Shown in pieces: positions 26,759-41,779 of a stretch of 64,000 bases of DNA. How positions within the stretch are numbered: position 1 is the first letter of the stretch; each line of letters opens with the position of its first letter. The stretch covers positions 99,635,835 to 99,699,834 of the forward strand of contig NC_084469.1 of NCBI RefSeq assembly GCF_027409185.1. Reading direction: 5' to 3'. Below the pieces are notes generated by a model that had not been told where the DNA came from, ran no database searches, and was given only the letters and a program-made list of their open reading frames with translations. Source of the stretch: Cynocephalus volans (lineage: Eukaryota; Chordata; Mammalia; Dermoptera; Cynocephalidae). Made by a program: the position numbers and the translations under genes.

Positions 26759-28307
26759 AAGCACAATGGTGGACAGGCATAGGAAAGACATTTCCATTCT
26801 AAAAGGGAGAGATAGGCAAGAAGAAAGGGATAACTGGTCCCAAGTAAGTCCAAAACCCTAGAGGACACCAGTATTAAGTCTTAAAGCTGGAGAATAATCT
26901 CCTTTCACTCCATGTCCCACATGCTGATCAGTGGGTTGGGGGTTGGACACCAAGGCCTCAAAGCAGCCCCACCTCGATGGCTTTGACAGGGTTAGTACAC
27001 CCAGCAGCTCTCATGAGTTGGAGTCCGTGCCTGCAGCTTCCCCAGGCTGCAGTTGCATGCTGGTAGCCTTACAGTTCTGTGGACTCAGGCGCTGCCCCTT
27101 TCTATGGCTCCACTAGACATTTCCCTAGTGAGGACTTAGAACACCTGAAGAATTAGCACCATGTGGATGCCACCAAGGTTTATGGCTTGTACCTTCCAGA
27201 GTGGTAGGTTGAGCCACACCTGGGCCCACCTGAGCAATGCCTGGGGCAGCCAAGGGGTGCTATGCTGGAATACAGTGAGCAGAGTCCCAAGGTGGTGCAG
27301 GACTGTAATTATTGATGTCCCCTGGGCAAGGTTCTAGCTTAACTCAAAGATCTCTTTGGGGTCATTCTTCCATTGCCTTGATGAATAAAACTTGGCTTCC
27401 TTCTATTCATATTAATCTTTTTAGCACAGTAGCTTGGCCACACCCTTAGTGTTTCTCTTGAACATGCTTTTTTATTCTTTACATGGCCAGGATGAGAGTT
27501 TTCCAAATCTTCCTGTTCTGTTTCCCTTTTAATTATAAATTCTGTCTCTAAATCATTTCTCTCTTCTCTCATGATACTGTAAGTTGGCAAAAGAAGCCAT
27601 GCAGCATCTTTAACACTTTGATGCTTAGATATTTCTTTTGCCAGATGACCTAGTTCATCACTCTTAAATTCTGCCTTCCACAAAGTCCTATGAAATGAAC
27701 ACAATTCCATCAAGTTCTTTGCAACTGTATAACAAAATACCTTGTTCCTCATTTCTGAGACCTCATCAAAATGGTCTTTACCATTCATATTTCTATCAAC
27801 ATTCTGATCAGGACAACTTAAGTGATACCTAAGAAGATTTATACAGCTCTGTCTTCTTCTGAGTCCTCACTAGAATTGCCCTTAACACTCCATTCATGGC
27901 AACCTAAGCTTTTTCTAGCCTGCTCCTCCAAATTCTTCCAGCTTCTGCTCATTACCCAGTTCCAAAACTGCTTTCACATTTTCAGGTAATTGTTATAGCA
28001 ACAACCCCACTCTTGTTACCAATTTTCTTAGTCCATTTTATGCTGCTACAACAGAATACCTAAGACTGTTTACTTTATAAAGAACAGAGATTTATTTCTT
28101 ACAGTTCTGGAGGCTGGGAAGTTCAAGGCTGAGGGGTCCACACCACATGTGCTGTATCACCCTCGTGATGGAAGGAAGATGGGCAAGAGGACTGGCATGT
28201 AAAAGAGAGTGCAAGAGGGAGCCAAACTCCTTTTTATAACAAATCCACTTCCACGATAACGACATTAATCCATCAAACCACCTCTCAACACTGTTGCATT
28301 AGGAATT

Positions 28308-28409
28308 TTTTTTTCCTTTTTTGGCAGCTGGCCAGTGCAGGGATCAAACCCTTGGCCTTGGTGTTATCAGCACCATGCTCTAATCAACTGAACTACCTGG
28401 CCAGCCCAC
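28308..28409 (-). mobile_element. tRNA-Ile-like SINE, monomer
   Basis: Reverse copy with poly(T), ggcagctggccagtgc and the B-box region gatcaaacccttgg. The duplication tgcattaggaatt / tgcattagaaatt flanks it at 28295-28307 and 28410-28422. It lies in the right LTR of the minus-strand MaLR. Confidence 0.92.
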
Positions 28410-28472
28410 TGCATTAGAAATTAAGTTTCTAAGATGGAAATTTTTGGGACATATTTAAACCATTGCAATACA

Positions 28473-29093
28473 CGTAACATAAAATTTACCATCTTGGCTG
28501 TCTGCTTAACTCAGTTGGTCAGAGTGCAGCCTTATCACACCAAGGTTATGGGTTTGGATCCCCATACCTGCCAGCTAAAAAAAAAAAAAAAAAACCATCT
28601 TAACCATTTTTAAGTGTACAGTTTAGGGGCATTAAGTGAATTCACAGTATTGTGTAATCATCACCATCATCCATCTCTAGAACTTTCTTCATTTTGTAAA
28701 GCTTAAACTCTGTCCCTATAGAACACTGATTCCTGATCCCCCCTCCTCCAGCTGCTGGCAACCACCATTCTACGTTCTGGTTCCCTGAATTTTCTACTCT
28801 GGGTACTTCCTATAAGTAGAATCATACACTATTTGTCCTTTTGTGATTGACTTATTACATTTAGGATAATGTCCTCAAGTTGCATTTATGTTGTAGCATG
28901 TGTCAGAATTTCCTTCCTTGGTATGGCTGAATAATATTCCATTGTATGGATGTACCACGTTTTGTTTATCTATTCATCAGTTGATGGAAATTTCAGTTGT
29001 TCCCACTTGGCCATTGTGAATAATGCTGCTATGAACATGGGTGTACAAATATCTCTTTTGAGACCCTGTTTGCAATTTTTTTTGGTATAGATC
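28473..29093 (-). mobile_element. L1 3'-end fragment
   Basis: Reads as reverse-complement L1M-type 3' sequence: ccatcttaaccattttta, then caccatccatctctagaac, gaataatattccattgtatgg and aatgctgctatgaacatggg. A SINE interrupts it at 28496-28593. Its left continuation lies at 25757-25778, left of the MaLR element that split it; a plus-strand MaLR LTR ends it at 29093. Confidence 0.85.
28496..28593 (+). mobile_element. tRNA-Ile-like SINE, monomer
   Basis: A forward monomer with the A-box region cttaactcagttggtcagag, the B-box region gggtttggatcccc and a poly(A) tail. The duplication accatctt flanks it at 28488-28495 and 28594-28601. Confidence 0.92.
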
Positions 29094-30898
29094 TGCTGTG
29101 AGTTGAATGTGTTCCCCAAAGGCTCATGTATTAGAAACTTAATCCCTCCTGCAACAATGTTAAGAGGATGGGAAATCCTATTATGATAATTAAAAGGGTC
29201 TTTTGGAGGTGATTAGATTGTGAGGACTGGGCGCTCATGAATGGGTTAATCCATTGATGGTTTAATGGGTAGTTGTGGGCATGATTCTGGTGGCTTTATA
29301 AGGAGGGTGAGTGAGCAAGTTAGCTTTCTCTTGCTCAGCCCACTCACCATGTGATACCCTGTGTTGCTGTAGAGCCACCAACAAGAAGGCCCTCATGAGA
29401 TGTGTTCCCTGGACTTTGGACTTCCCAGCCTCCAAAACTGTAAGGAATAAATTTTATTTCTTTATGAATTACCCAGTTTCAGGTGTTCTATCATAAACAA
29501 CAGAAATAGACTAATACAGAAAATTGGTACTGAGAAGTGGGGTCTTGCTTATAACAAATACCTGAAAATGTGGAAGCAGCTTTGGAACTGGGTGATGAGC
29601 CTAGGCTGGAAGAATTTGGAAGAGAAGTCTGAAAAAAACCTAGAGTTTGTTAAGGGCTTAGAAGACAAGAAGACCAGGGGAAGTTTAGAACATCTTAGAG
29701 AATGGTTAAATGGTGGTGAGCAGACGGCCGATAGAAATATGGACAGTAAAGGCCATTCTGAGGAGGTCTCAGATGTAAATAAGAAGGAGCTTACTGGAAA
29801 CTGGGGCAAAGATCACCCTTGTTATGAACTTCAAGCAACTTGGCTGCATTCTGTTCATGCCCAAAGGTTTTATGGAATGTGGAACTTAAAGGTTCTGGCC
29901 CAGGGTATTTGATGGAATAAATTTCTAAGCAGTAAAGCATTCAGGAAGCTGGGTGGATACTTGTAACAGTCTGTGCTGAGTTATGGCAGCAAAGGCATGA
30001 CATAAGGGTGAAATTTATAATTAAAAGGGAAGCAGAGAGTAAAAAATTGAAAAACTCTCAGCCTGGTCACATAAAGAGTGAGAAAATCTGTTTGAGAGAG
30101 GAAACCAAGAGTGTAGTCCAGTGACCATTTGCTAGGGAGATTAGTACAGAAGAAAAGGATTATCCAGAGAGCGGAAAAAAGACCTTGAAGGCATTTCAGA
30201 AATCTTTGGCTGCCCCTCCTATGACAGGTCCAGGGCCTAGGGAGGCAGAATTGTTTCAGGCAGCAGACCCAAAGCACCACCTTGATGCCCAGGGCCACCT
30301 TGGGAAGTTGCTCCCTGCATTCCAGTGGCTCCTGCTGCTCCAGATGCCCCAGTCATGGCTAAATTGGCCCCAGGTGGTGCTGAACCTGCTGCTTTGGAAG
30401 ATACAAGCCGATAACCTTGGCGACATCCATGTGGTGTTGTCTGCGGGCTGGCAAAATGTCAGAGCTGTGCCAGGCCTCCACCCTGATTTCGAAGGACGCG
30501 TGGGAAAGCCTGGGGGCCCAAAAAGAGATCTGTCAAGAGCTACTGCAGACAGCCTTTGCTAGAGCAATGCCAAGGGGAAATGTGTGGTTGGAATTGTAGC
30601 AGAGAACTCCCAGTGGGGCCATGCCTGGTGGAGTCATGGGAGTGGAACTGCCATGGAGACCCCAGAATTGTGGAGCCACCAGCATGCAACGTCAGCCTGG
30701 GAGAGCTGAAGCACGGGCTGAGCCCAGGAAAGCCATAGGGGGAGGCTGCCCAAGGGATTGCAGGCCCAAGCCCTCCACCAGCGTGCAGAGGATGCTGTAT
30801 GTGTAGTCAGGGGAGGTTATTCTTTAGCTTTGAGAGCTGATGTCTGCCCTGCTGGGTTCTGGACTTTTGGGGGAACTATTACTGCTTTCTTTTGGCCT
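29094..30898 (+). mobile_element. MaLR (MST/THE1-like) LTR plus internal region, no 3' LTR
   Basis: The 5' LTR is 29094-29518 (starts TGCTGTGAG, ends ctaataca). The internal MaLR sequence runs from aaaattggtactgag at 29520 to about ttttggcctc at 30898. There the sequence jumps to L1 DNA, so the last few hundred bases of the internal region and the 3' LTR are missing. The 86-125 aa open frames in it are chance: MaLR internals code for nothing known. Confidence 0.85.
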
Positions 30899-31008
30899 CT
30901 TTGTGTGTGTGTATTCATGGCTTCTTTTGTTCAACATGCTTTTGAGCTTAGTCTGTGATTTGAGTGTATTGATAGATGTTCCTTTTTATCACTGAGTAGT
31001 ATTCCATC
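30899..31008 (-). mobile_element. L1 fragment, left part, split by a MaLR
   Basis: Reverse L1-like sequence ending in actgagtagtattccatc. It continues after the MaLR element at 33507 with ccattgcagagtacactttgg, and the two together read as one L1 segment. Confidence 0.7.
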
Positions 31009-33506
31009 TGCTGTGGGTTGATTGAATTGTGTTCCCCAAAGTGCATACATTAGAAACTTAATTCCCACTGTAACTGTTGAGGGGGGAACTCCTGTTACGG
31101 TAATTGAAAGGTGGGGCCTCGAAGAAGTGATTAAATTCTAGGACCGAGCAGTAGTGAATGGATTAACAATGGTGGCCATGGACGTGGTTCTGACGGCTTT
31201 AAAAGAGCACATGAGAGTCTTTCTCTGTCTCTCTGCTCTGCCATTTTCTGCCACCCCTGAATTGCTGTAAAGCCACCACCAAGGAAGACCCTCACCAGAT
31301 GTGTTCCCTGAACTTTGGACTTCTCAGCCTCCAAAACTGTAAGCAATAAATTTTTTTTTTTTTTATAAATTACCCAGTTCTTGGTACTTTATTATAACTA
31401 ACAGAAATGGACTAATACAGAAAATTGGTCCCAGGGATGTGGGGTGTTCTTCATAACAAATAATTGAAAATGTGGAAGTGGCTTTAGAACTGGGTATTGA
31501 GGAGAGGCTGGAAGAATTTGGAGGAACAGACTAGGAAAAGCCTAGATGCTGGTGAAGATTTATAAGACAAGAAAATCAGGGAAAGTTTAGAATGTTTTAG
31601 AGACTGGTTAGATGGTGGTAACCAGAATGCTGATAGAAATATCAACAGTAAAGACCATTCTGAGAAGATCTTGGATGTAAAAAAGAAAGGACTTATTGGA
31701 AACGGGGGCAAAGATCGTCCTTGCTATGAACTGTCAAGGAACGTGGCTGCATTCTGCTCATGGCCAAGGGTTTTATGGAATGTGGAACTTCAAGGTGCTG
31801 ACCCAGTGTATTTGGCAGAAGAGATTTCTAAGCAGCAAAGCATTAAGGAAGCTACATGGCTACCTGCAATAGCCTATGCTGAGTTATGGCAGAAAAACAT
31901 GACATAAATCCAGAATGTATGATTAAAAGAGAAGCAGAGCGTAAAGATTTGGAAAATTTGCAGCCTGGCCATGTGGTAGAGAAGCAGAGAGCATTTTCAG
32001 GAGAAAAATGCAATTTTGCTAAGAGAATTAGTACAAGAAAGGGATTATCAAGAGAAGTGGGAGAAAGGCACTTAAAGGCATTGCAGAAGCCTCTGGGGCC
32101 AACCCTTCCATCACAGACTCAGAGGCCTAGGGAGACAGAATGGTCTCCGGACACAGGCATGAGGTGCCCTCCACGGACTCACTGCCCAGGGCCACCTTGA
32201 AATGCTGGACTTGCACCAGCACTCTGGTTGCTTTGGCTGCTCCGGCTGTGGCAAAATTGACCCCAGGTGTGGCTGTACCCACAGCTTTGGAAAATACAAG
32301 CTGGAAGCCTTGGCAGCATCCACGCAGTGTTAGGTCTGCAGGCTCACAGAATGCCAGAGCCATGGAGGCTTGGGAGCCTCCACCTTGATTTCAAAGGATG
32401 TATGGAAAAGCCTGGGGACTGAAGAGATCTGTCGCAGGGGCAGAGTCACCACAGACAGCCTTCACTGGAGCAATGGTGACTGGAAATGTGGGGTCAGAGT
32501 TGCAGCAGAAAAACCCCAAAGTGCCATGCCTAGTGGAGCCATAAGAGCGGGACTGCATAGAGACCCCGGATTTGTGGAGCTACCACAGTGGAATGGCCAG
32601 CCTGTGAGAGCTGAAGTGTGGCCTGAGACCAGGAAAACCTCAGGAGCAGAGCTGTCCAAGGACTTGGGACCCAATCCCCACACCAGCATGCAGAGGACAT
32701 CGAAAATGGAGTCAAGGTACATGATTCACCAGCTGTAAGATTTGATGCCCGGCCTGCTGGGTTTTGGATTTGTTTAGGACCTGTTACCCTTTTCTTTTGG
32801 CCTATTTCTCCTCTTCAAAATGGGAATATTTAGGGTTGGCCTGTGGCTCACTTGGGAGAGTGTGGTGCTGACAACACCAAATCAAGGGTTAAGATCCCCT
32901 TACGTCATCTTTTTTTTTAAAAAGGAAATATTTACCCTATGCTTGTCTCACCATTGTATCTTGGCAGTAGATAACTTGTTTTGATTTCACAGATGAGACT
33001 TTGGACCTTTTGAGTTGAAACAAGTTAAGACTTTGGGGATGAAATGAGTGTATTTACCTATGAGAAGGACATGAACTTTGGGGATCGGGGGCGGAATGCA
33101 GTGGATTGGTTGAATTGTGTCCCCCAAAGTCCATATATTAGAAGCTGAATCCTCACTGTAACTTTTGAGGGTGGGAAGTCCTATTATGGTAATTGAAAGG
33201 CAGGAGCTTGAAGAGAATGATTAGTTGTAGGACCGTGCTGTAGTGAATGGATTAATAATGCTGATCAGGGGCGTGATTCTGAGCGCTTTAAAAGGAGAGC
33301 GCGAGTCTCTCTCTGCTCCACCATTTTCTACCACGTGAGACCCCTGAACTGCCGTAAAGCCACCACCAAAGATGACCCTCACCAGATGTGTTCCCTGGAC
33401 TTTGGACTTTCCAGCCTCCTAAACTGTAAGCAATAACATTTTATTTTTCTTATAAATTCCTCAGTTCCAGGTATTTTCTTATAAGTGACAGAAACGGACT
33501 AATACA
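31009..33506 (+). mobile_element. Complete MaLR (MST/THE1-like) element: LTR-internal-LTR
   Basis: LTRs at 31009-31419 and 33097-33506, both starting TGC(T/A)GTGG and ending aataca, surround an internal region (31420-33096) parallel to that of the element at 29094. The 5-base flanks ccatc (31004-31008) and ccatt (33507-33511) are a target duplication with one change. The LTRs differ visibly, for example an oligo(T) run at 31350-31363 only in the left one, so the insertion is old. No coding genes. Confidence 0.88.
32833..32923 (+). mobile_element. tRNA-Ile-like SINE, single unit with a dimer-hybrid structure
   Basis: It starts like the left unit of the dimers (ggttggcctgtggctcac) and ends like the right unit (tgctgacaacaccaaatc... 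ccccttacgtcatc). The linker and half of each unit are missing. The duplication gaatattta / gaaatattta flanks it. Confidence 0.85.
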
Positions 33507-33590
33507 CCATTGCAGAGTACACTTTGGTGTGTATTATCTGTCCACTGGTGATGGATGTTTGGGGAGCGTTTTTATGAGTGTAGAGTCCAG
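33507..33590 (-). mobile_element. L1 fragment, right part
   Basis: The counterpart of the fragment at 30899-31008: ccattgcagagtacactttgg and ccactggtgatggatgtttgggg match reverse L1 wording. The right end is not clear. Confidence 0.6.
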
Positions 33591-34390
33591 ATCCGGATTA
33601 AATAAGGGTGGGTGCAACATTGCCTTGGAGGAACGCTTGCTCCACAATCAGAAGGCAGGAGGGTAGTTGATGGCCACCTCCCTCTGCAGGGTCACATCCC
33701 CTCCGCACCACAGTCCTCTATGCAGGCTGTCTACTGAGGCCCCTGCGCTGGCCGATGAAGTCACTAAAATGACACCTCTCACTTGCTGGGCTGGGACCCT
33801 AGGACAGGACCTTGTCCACTCCCTCACGCAATTGTTTTGACACCTCCCAGTCACCCCTACTCTTGTCCCCCCAAAGTCCCACTCTGCCGCGAAGCCTTTG
33901 GTGATGTGACCTCCTGTGAGCTAGGAGGGTGTGGCAGGTGGGGGTGCTCTGCCCTGCAGGAGGCTGGGTCACTTTTCTTCATACTCTATCTCCTGTCTCT
34001 CTTCCTCCCTCTTGTCGTCCCCCTCTTCTGAGAAATCTGGGGTCTACCTCGCATCCCCTTACTTCCTAGGGCTGCATTCTCTCAGCGGCCCCCCACCCCC
34101 CAGCAGGTAGGGGCTTTCCTGGGATCTGGAAAAAACCTTCGGTATGAGAGAGGTGGATGCCCCCAGGGACCCTGGGCGGCCTGGCCTTCCCAGTCGCGAA
34201 GGCGAGGACAGCGACCAAGGACACCGAACGGCGGGATTGGTCGGTGGTCCAGAGAGGCACGGTGGTCCCGCCCTCTGGTTGCCAGGGCCCAGCCTATCCT
34301 CGGCCAGGAGGGCATTGGTCGCCAGGTGTCTGGGGTGGGGGTCGAGCAGGTGAGTGTGTTGGCAGTGGGGGGACGGTGGGGGACCCCATA
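33591..34390. other. Gene-free DNA upstream of the PRR36 CpG island
   Basis: Mostly single-copy-looking sequence, rising in GC toward the right. No coding exon or known repeat recognised. Confidence 0.5.
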
Positions 34391-35130
34391 GGACCTCCCC
34401 TAGTCCCTCCCGTTGGGTCTCTGGGGTCCTCGGGCTCCCCCGCGGAGACCCGCCTCCTCTAGACCGCGGAGAAGCCGCCCCGCCCCCCAACGCGCGCCTC
34501 CTACCCCCCTCGGCGCGCTCCCGCCTGCCGTTCCCGGGTCTGCAGCGCGCGCGCGCGCGCCCCCGGCTCCCCCGCCCGCGGCCGAGGGGCGGGGCCGGCC
34601 GAGCTCGCCGGGCGCCGGCGCCTGAAGCCCCCTCCCCTCGGCCGGCCGCCGCTCTCGGCCGCCGCGGCGCTCCGATCCGGCCCCACCCGGGCGACCCTGC
34701 GCGGAGCGGCGGGAGGCCGCAGCCGGAGGTGAGCGCGACGCCGGCAGGTGGAGGGGCCGGGCGCCCGCCAGGCCCGGCTGGGGGAGGGGGCGGCCCGGGA
34801 CGAGGCTCTTTGTCTCCCGGAGCCCGTTCGCGGGCAGCGGGGCCGCTCTTCCCTCTCGGCAGGTGCCCGCATCCCTCGGGGAGGCCGGGGAGGGCTCTGG
34901 GGCTGGCGGGGAGACCCGGCCGTGCGCTCCGGTCCCCCGCATCTGGAGCCCTCGGCGGCAGCCCCCTGTCCCCGAGGCGGGTCGTCTGGGTCCCTGCGGG
35001 GGCCACGGGTGGGGCGTGGGTGTCAGTCCTGAAAGGGAGCGGACGCGAGGGAGGGGGCGGGCTGGGCCTCTCGGCTTCGGGGGAAGGAGGGGGTGGCGTG
35101 GGGCTTGAGGACGACGATGAGCAGCCGGCT
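34391..35130 (+). promoter_or_regulatory. PRR36: PRR36 CpG island, promoter and non-coding first exon
   Basis: Extremely GC- and CpG-rich sequence with a (CG/GC)n stretch at 34544-34562. A strong splice donor, GGAG|GTGAGC, at 34728|34729 is the likely end of a non-coding first exon. It would join the acceptor at 35305|35306, seven bases before the PRR36 ATG. Exon and start site are inferred without transcript data. Confidence 0.6.
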
Positions 35131-35285
35131 GGTGAGTGGGGGTGGCTGGGTGGGTGGGAGGGAAGCAGATCGAGGCCCAGACCGACGTTGAGGCGCCCGT
35201 GGGTGGCGATGCTGGGGAGAGGGCAGCGAGGGGCCGGGACCCAGATCCCCCAGGCAGCGCAGCCGTCCAGGACCTGGGATGCTGA

Positions 35286-39053
<3,768 letters not shown>

Positions 39054-39390
39054 ACCGGACCCCAGCCCCGCCTATCACACCCCATCCCTGCCTTCGGATC
39101 CGCCCCTACGGTTATGCCCGTTTGTCTTAGACCCCGTCCCCCCTCCTCTGGAACCCCCCACTCTCGCTGGATTGGTCTTAGCTCCTTAGAGCCCTAGTCT
39201 TTTGCTCCAGGCTCCACCGCTGCCTTTGGCCTAGGCTCGGGACCCACCCACACCTTTGTCCTAGGCCCTACCCTCGAGCCACGGCCCCTTGGCCTAGGAC
39301 ACGCTCCCTCGGGCCCCGCCCCGTGTCCCGTGTACTGTCTACCCCACGCAGCCGGAGTTTTCAATAAAACCCGGACACTGGAGTCTTCGC
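39054..39390 (+). other. PRR36: PRR36 3' untranslated region
   Basis: About 330 bases between the stop codon and the poly(A) signal. C-rich, no ORF of note, made of repeated 'ggcctaggc'-like words. Confidence 0.75.
39363..39368 (+). terminator. PRR36: Poly(A) signal AATAAA for PRR36
   Basis: The hexamer lies 310 bases past the PRR36 stop in a suitable G/T-rich downstream context. It sets the probable transcript end near 39385. Confidence 0.85.
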
Positions 39391-41774
39391 GCCTTCGCTG
39401 TCGCCCCGGGGCTGGGGGTCTCCCTTGCGCAAAGCGGGCGGCTGAGCGGCGCGAGGGGCCAGCTAGGCCTTGTTGGTGGCAGGTCGGAACTCTGGCTGAA
39501 CCGTGTGGCTTTTCTCTTGCGGGAAAGGAGACGGCGAGGGGGGGCTGGGACTGGGTCCTGCCGAGTTCACGCCGTCCGGCGCCGCGCACCCACCCATGTG
39601 CGTGAACTTGTCCTTCTTCGTGTCCGACTTCTGGTGGAAACGTTAGTCGCAGGAGGGGCCCGGCCGCTGGTCCCACTCGCTCCAGGGTCAGGCCTGGAGG
39701 CAGAAACTCCGTGTGGGCGAAGAGCGAGGGAGGGGTGGTCGGCGTCTTCTGTTTCCTCCAGCTTTCTTCCAGTCCTGGGCGCAACGATGGGGCTGCAGTG
39801 CAGAAGGCAGGCCAGCAGCTGGGCCTGGGGCTCCTAAAGAGGACCCTCCACGGGTGGAGGGTCCCGACTGCTTCGGCCGGGGAAGAAAAGGGCTCTCCCA
39901 GGGGTGGGTGGGAGACCGGGAAGTCCTCAGGCCGCACGCTCCTCTCCAGTCGTCCTCACCGTGCCATTTTGTGCTTCTCCGCCCCGTGGGCATTCTTGCC
40001 TTGTTCCTTACCTCACTTGTCCTCAGATCCTCAACCAACATCCTCACTAGCCTCCTCCACTCAGAATTCCTTGCCCTTCCTCCCACAGCGCAGGCCCTCC
40101 CTCTTCCCAAATGTCCCTGTGGGGAGCTCACCCTCTAGGTCTCTCTTACCCGAGGGTCTCCTGCTTGGCACCAAGAATGATGGACGGCTCCAGGTGGGTA
40201 AAAGGACAGCCTGGGACGCTGTGCTGGGCCCTCAGCCCTGTCTCTGTGCCTGGTCCCAGTCTCTTTCACCCTGTGGCCACCCCAGATGCGGTTGCCTACC
40301 AGCCTAGGGTCCAAGGAGAAATGTGCCCTGTCCCATAGGGGCACTGCCATCTCCATCCCCAGGAGCCAGTGGAGGAGGCCAGGATGCTCCCTCACTCAAG
40401 CTCTGAGTTTTGTGGCAAACCACAGAGGTGTCTCCAGTTGGGCCCTGGTGGGGTCCCCAGCGTCCTTGTTTCCAGACTCTCAGACAAGCCCAATGGTAGA
40501 GACTGACTCTTGACATGCTAGGAAGCCAGGACCTCAGGACAGCTCCCATGAAGGACAGTGCAGAACCTCAGGCTTTCTCTGGGGCCTGCCCATCCTGGGG
40601 ACCAGCTGGGCGGAATTACCCCGGGGGAGCATGAGGGACAGACAGTGACTGCTGGGGCTTCAGTGTTAACTCTGTACGCTGGGAATGGTGCATGTGGCCA
40701 CAGGAGCTATCGAATATGGTGGAACAGTACATGGGACTTGGCTGACCTAGTGTGTAACTGGCGTGGTGCCCTCCTGCTCAGCAGTTATCAGGCAGCCACA
40801 AAGTGGCCCCACACTGGGTGCAGAGGGCAGGGCCTGGCTGGCATTTGCCTCCACCCAATTAAGTTTCTGCTCCCAGGAAGCCTTGCCTGGCTCTGTTCCC
40901 ACACACCAGCTGGGACTCTGTCTCAGCTCCATAGGGAGCCCCACAAAGGACTCTGCATGTTTGGGACCTCTTCTCCCAGGAGAGTCCCCCACTGTCCCCA
41001 CATCCAGGCTCAGCTTGTTCTGTGCCCTCGCCTCCTCACTGACCCCCAACACTGTGGTCCATCTGATGACACCCCTCTCGCCTAAGCCCTCCACTGGCTT
41101 CCTATTGCTTTCAGTTCAAAACCCAAACTCTCGTTCCTGATTTGAGAAGCTCCCTCCTGGTCTAGCTATGCCCAGGGTCTCTTGTTCTTCCTCCTTGGGG
41201 GTGCATGATACGCCTCCTGGTGGTCCTTGCAACATCTGGCCTTTATGCTTTTGTCCTTGGAAAAGGCTCCAACACCACCACCTCCAGGAAGCCTTCCCTG
41301 ATCTCCCCACACATTTGTCTATTGGGCACTTACCACATCATTGGCAAGCTCACCTCCCCACCCACATGCCTGTCTCCTCCACTACACTGGGGGTCTCTAA
41401 GAGCCAGCAGGCACAGTGCAGAGCACCCCAGAAGGCCTCTGAAGTGTGCGCTGAATGATTGCAATGAGATCCTGCTCTTCCTGAAGCCTAGGGATTCGGC
41501 ATTCCTCCATGTCTCTCAGGGGAGGCCCAAGTTGAGTCCCCCAGGTGGGGTATCATACCCCACCCCGATACTAATCTCTTCCAACTCCCACGCCCTTGCT
41601 CACACTGTACCAGTGAATGCCATTCTTCTCTCTCCCACCTCCGACTCCATCAGGAAGCTTCCAAGATCAAAGACAGCCCACACTCTCAGCACTGTTTTGC
41701 TGGACCAGGGGCTGGGCATCCAGGGCTGCTCGTGCGTCCCCCACTCCAGGCCTGCCCCACTCAGCGCCCCTTGT
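39391..41774. other. Convergent intergenic region between PRR36 and EVI5L
   Basis: 2.4 kb between two converging poly(A) signals. The left part is GC-rich, the middle single-copy-looking, the right holds an L2 copy. No exon recognised. Confidence 0.6.
41085..41470 (+). repeat. L2 3' end
   Basis: L2 wording is clear: ctggcttcctattgctttc, then cctccaggaagccttccctga, then gggggtctctaagagccag and gctgaatgattg. Ancient truncated copy. Confidence 0.8.
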
Positions 41775-41779
41775 CCGTG

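Larger units (their letters stand above)
25779..28467 (-). mobile_element. Complete MaLR (MST/THE1-like) element: LTR-internal-LTR
   Basis: Reverse-strand element bounded by TG...CA with a perfect 5-base duplication, ataca, at 25774-25778 and 28468-28472. LTRs lie at 25779-26344 and about 28024-28467; both contain the gtttataaagaacagagatttattt block. The internal region (26345-28023) follows the non-coding MaLR internal sequence. It has no functional retroviral gene and must have been mobilised in trans, as known for MaLRs. It interrupts an older L1: the flanks read as one L1 when joined. Three tRNA-type SINEs have landed inside it, one in each LTR and one in the internal part. Confidence 0.9.

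Noticed and set aside
29568-29912. Open frames of 60-125 aa inside the plus-strand MaLR internal regions (also at 30185-30562 and 31886-32200)
   Set aside because: MaLR internal sequences are non-coding; the frames match no retroviral protein and are interrupted differently in the two copies.
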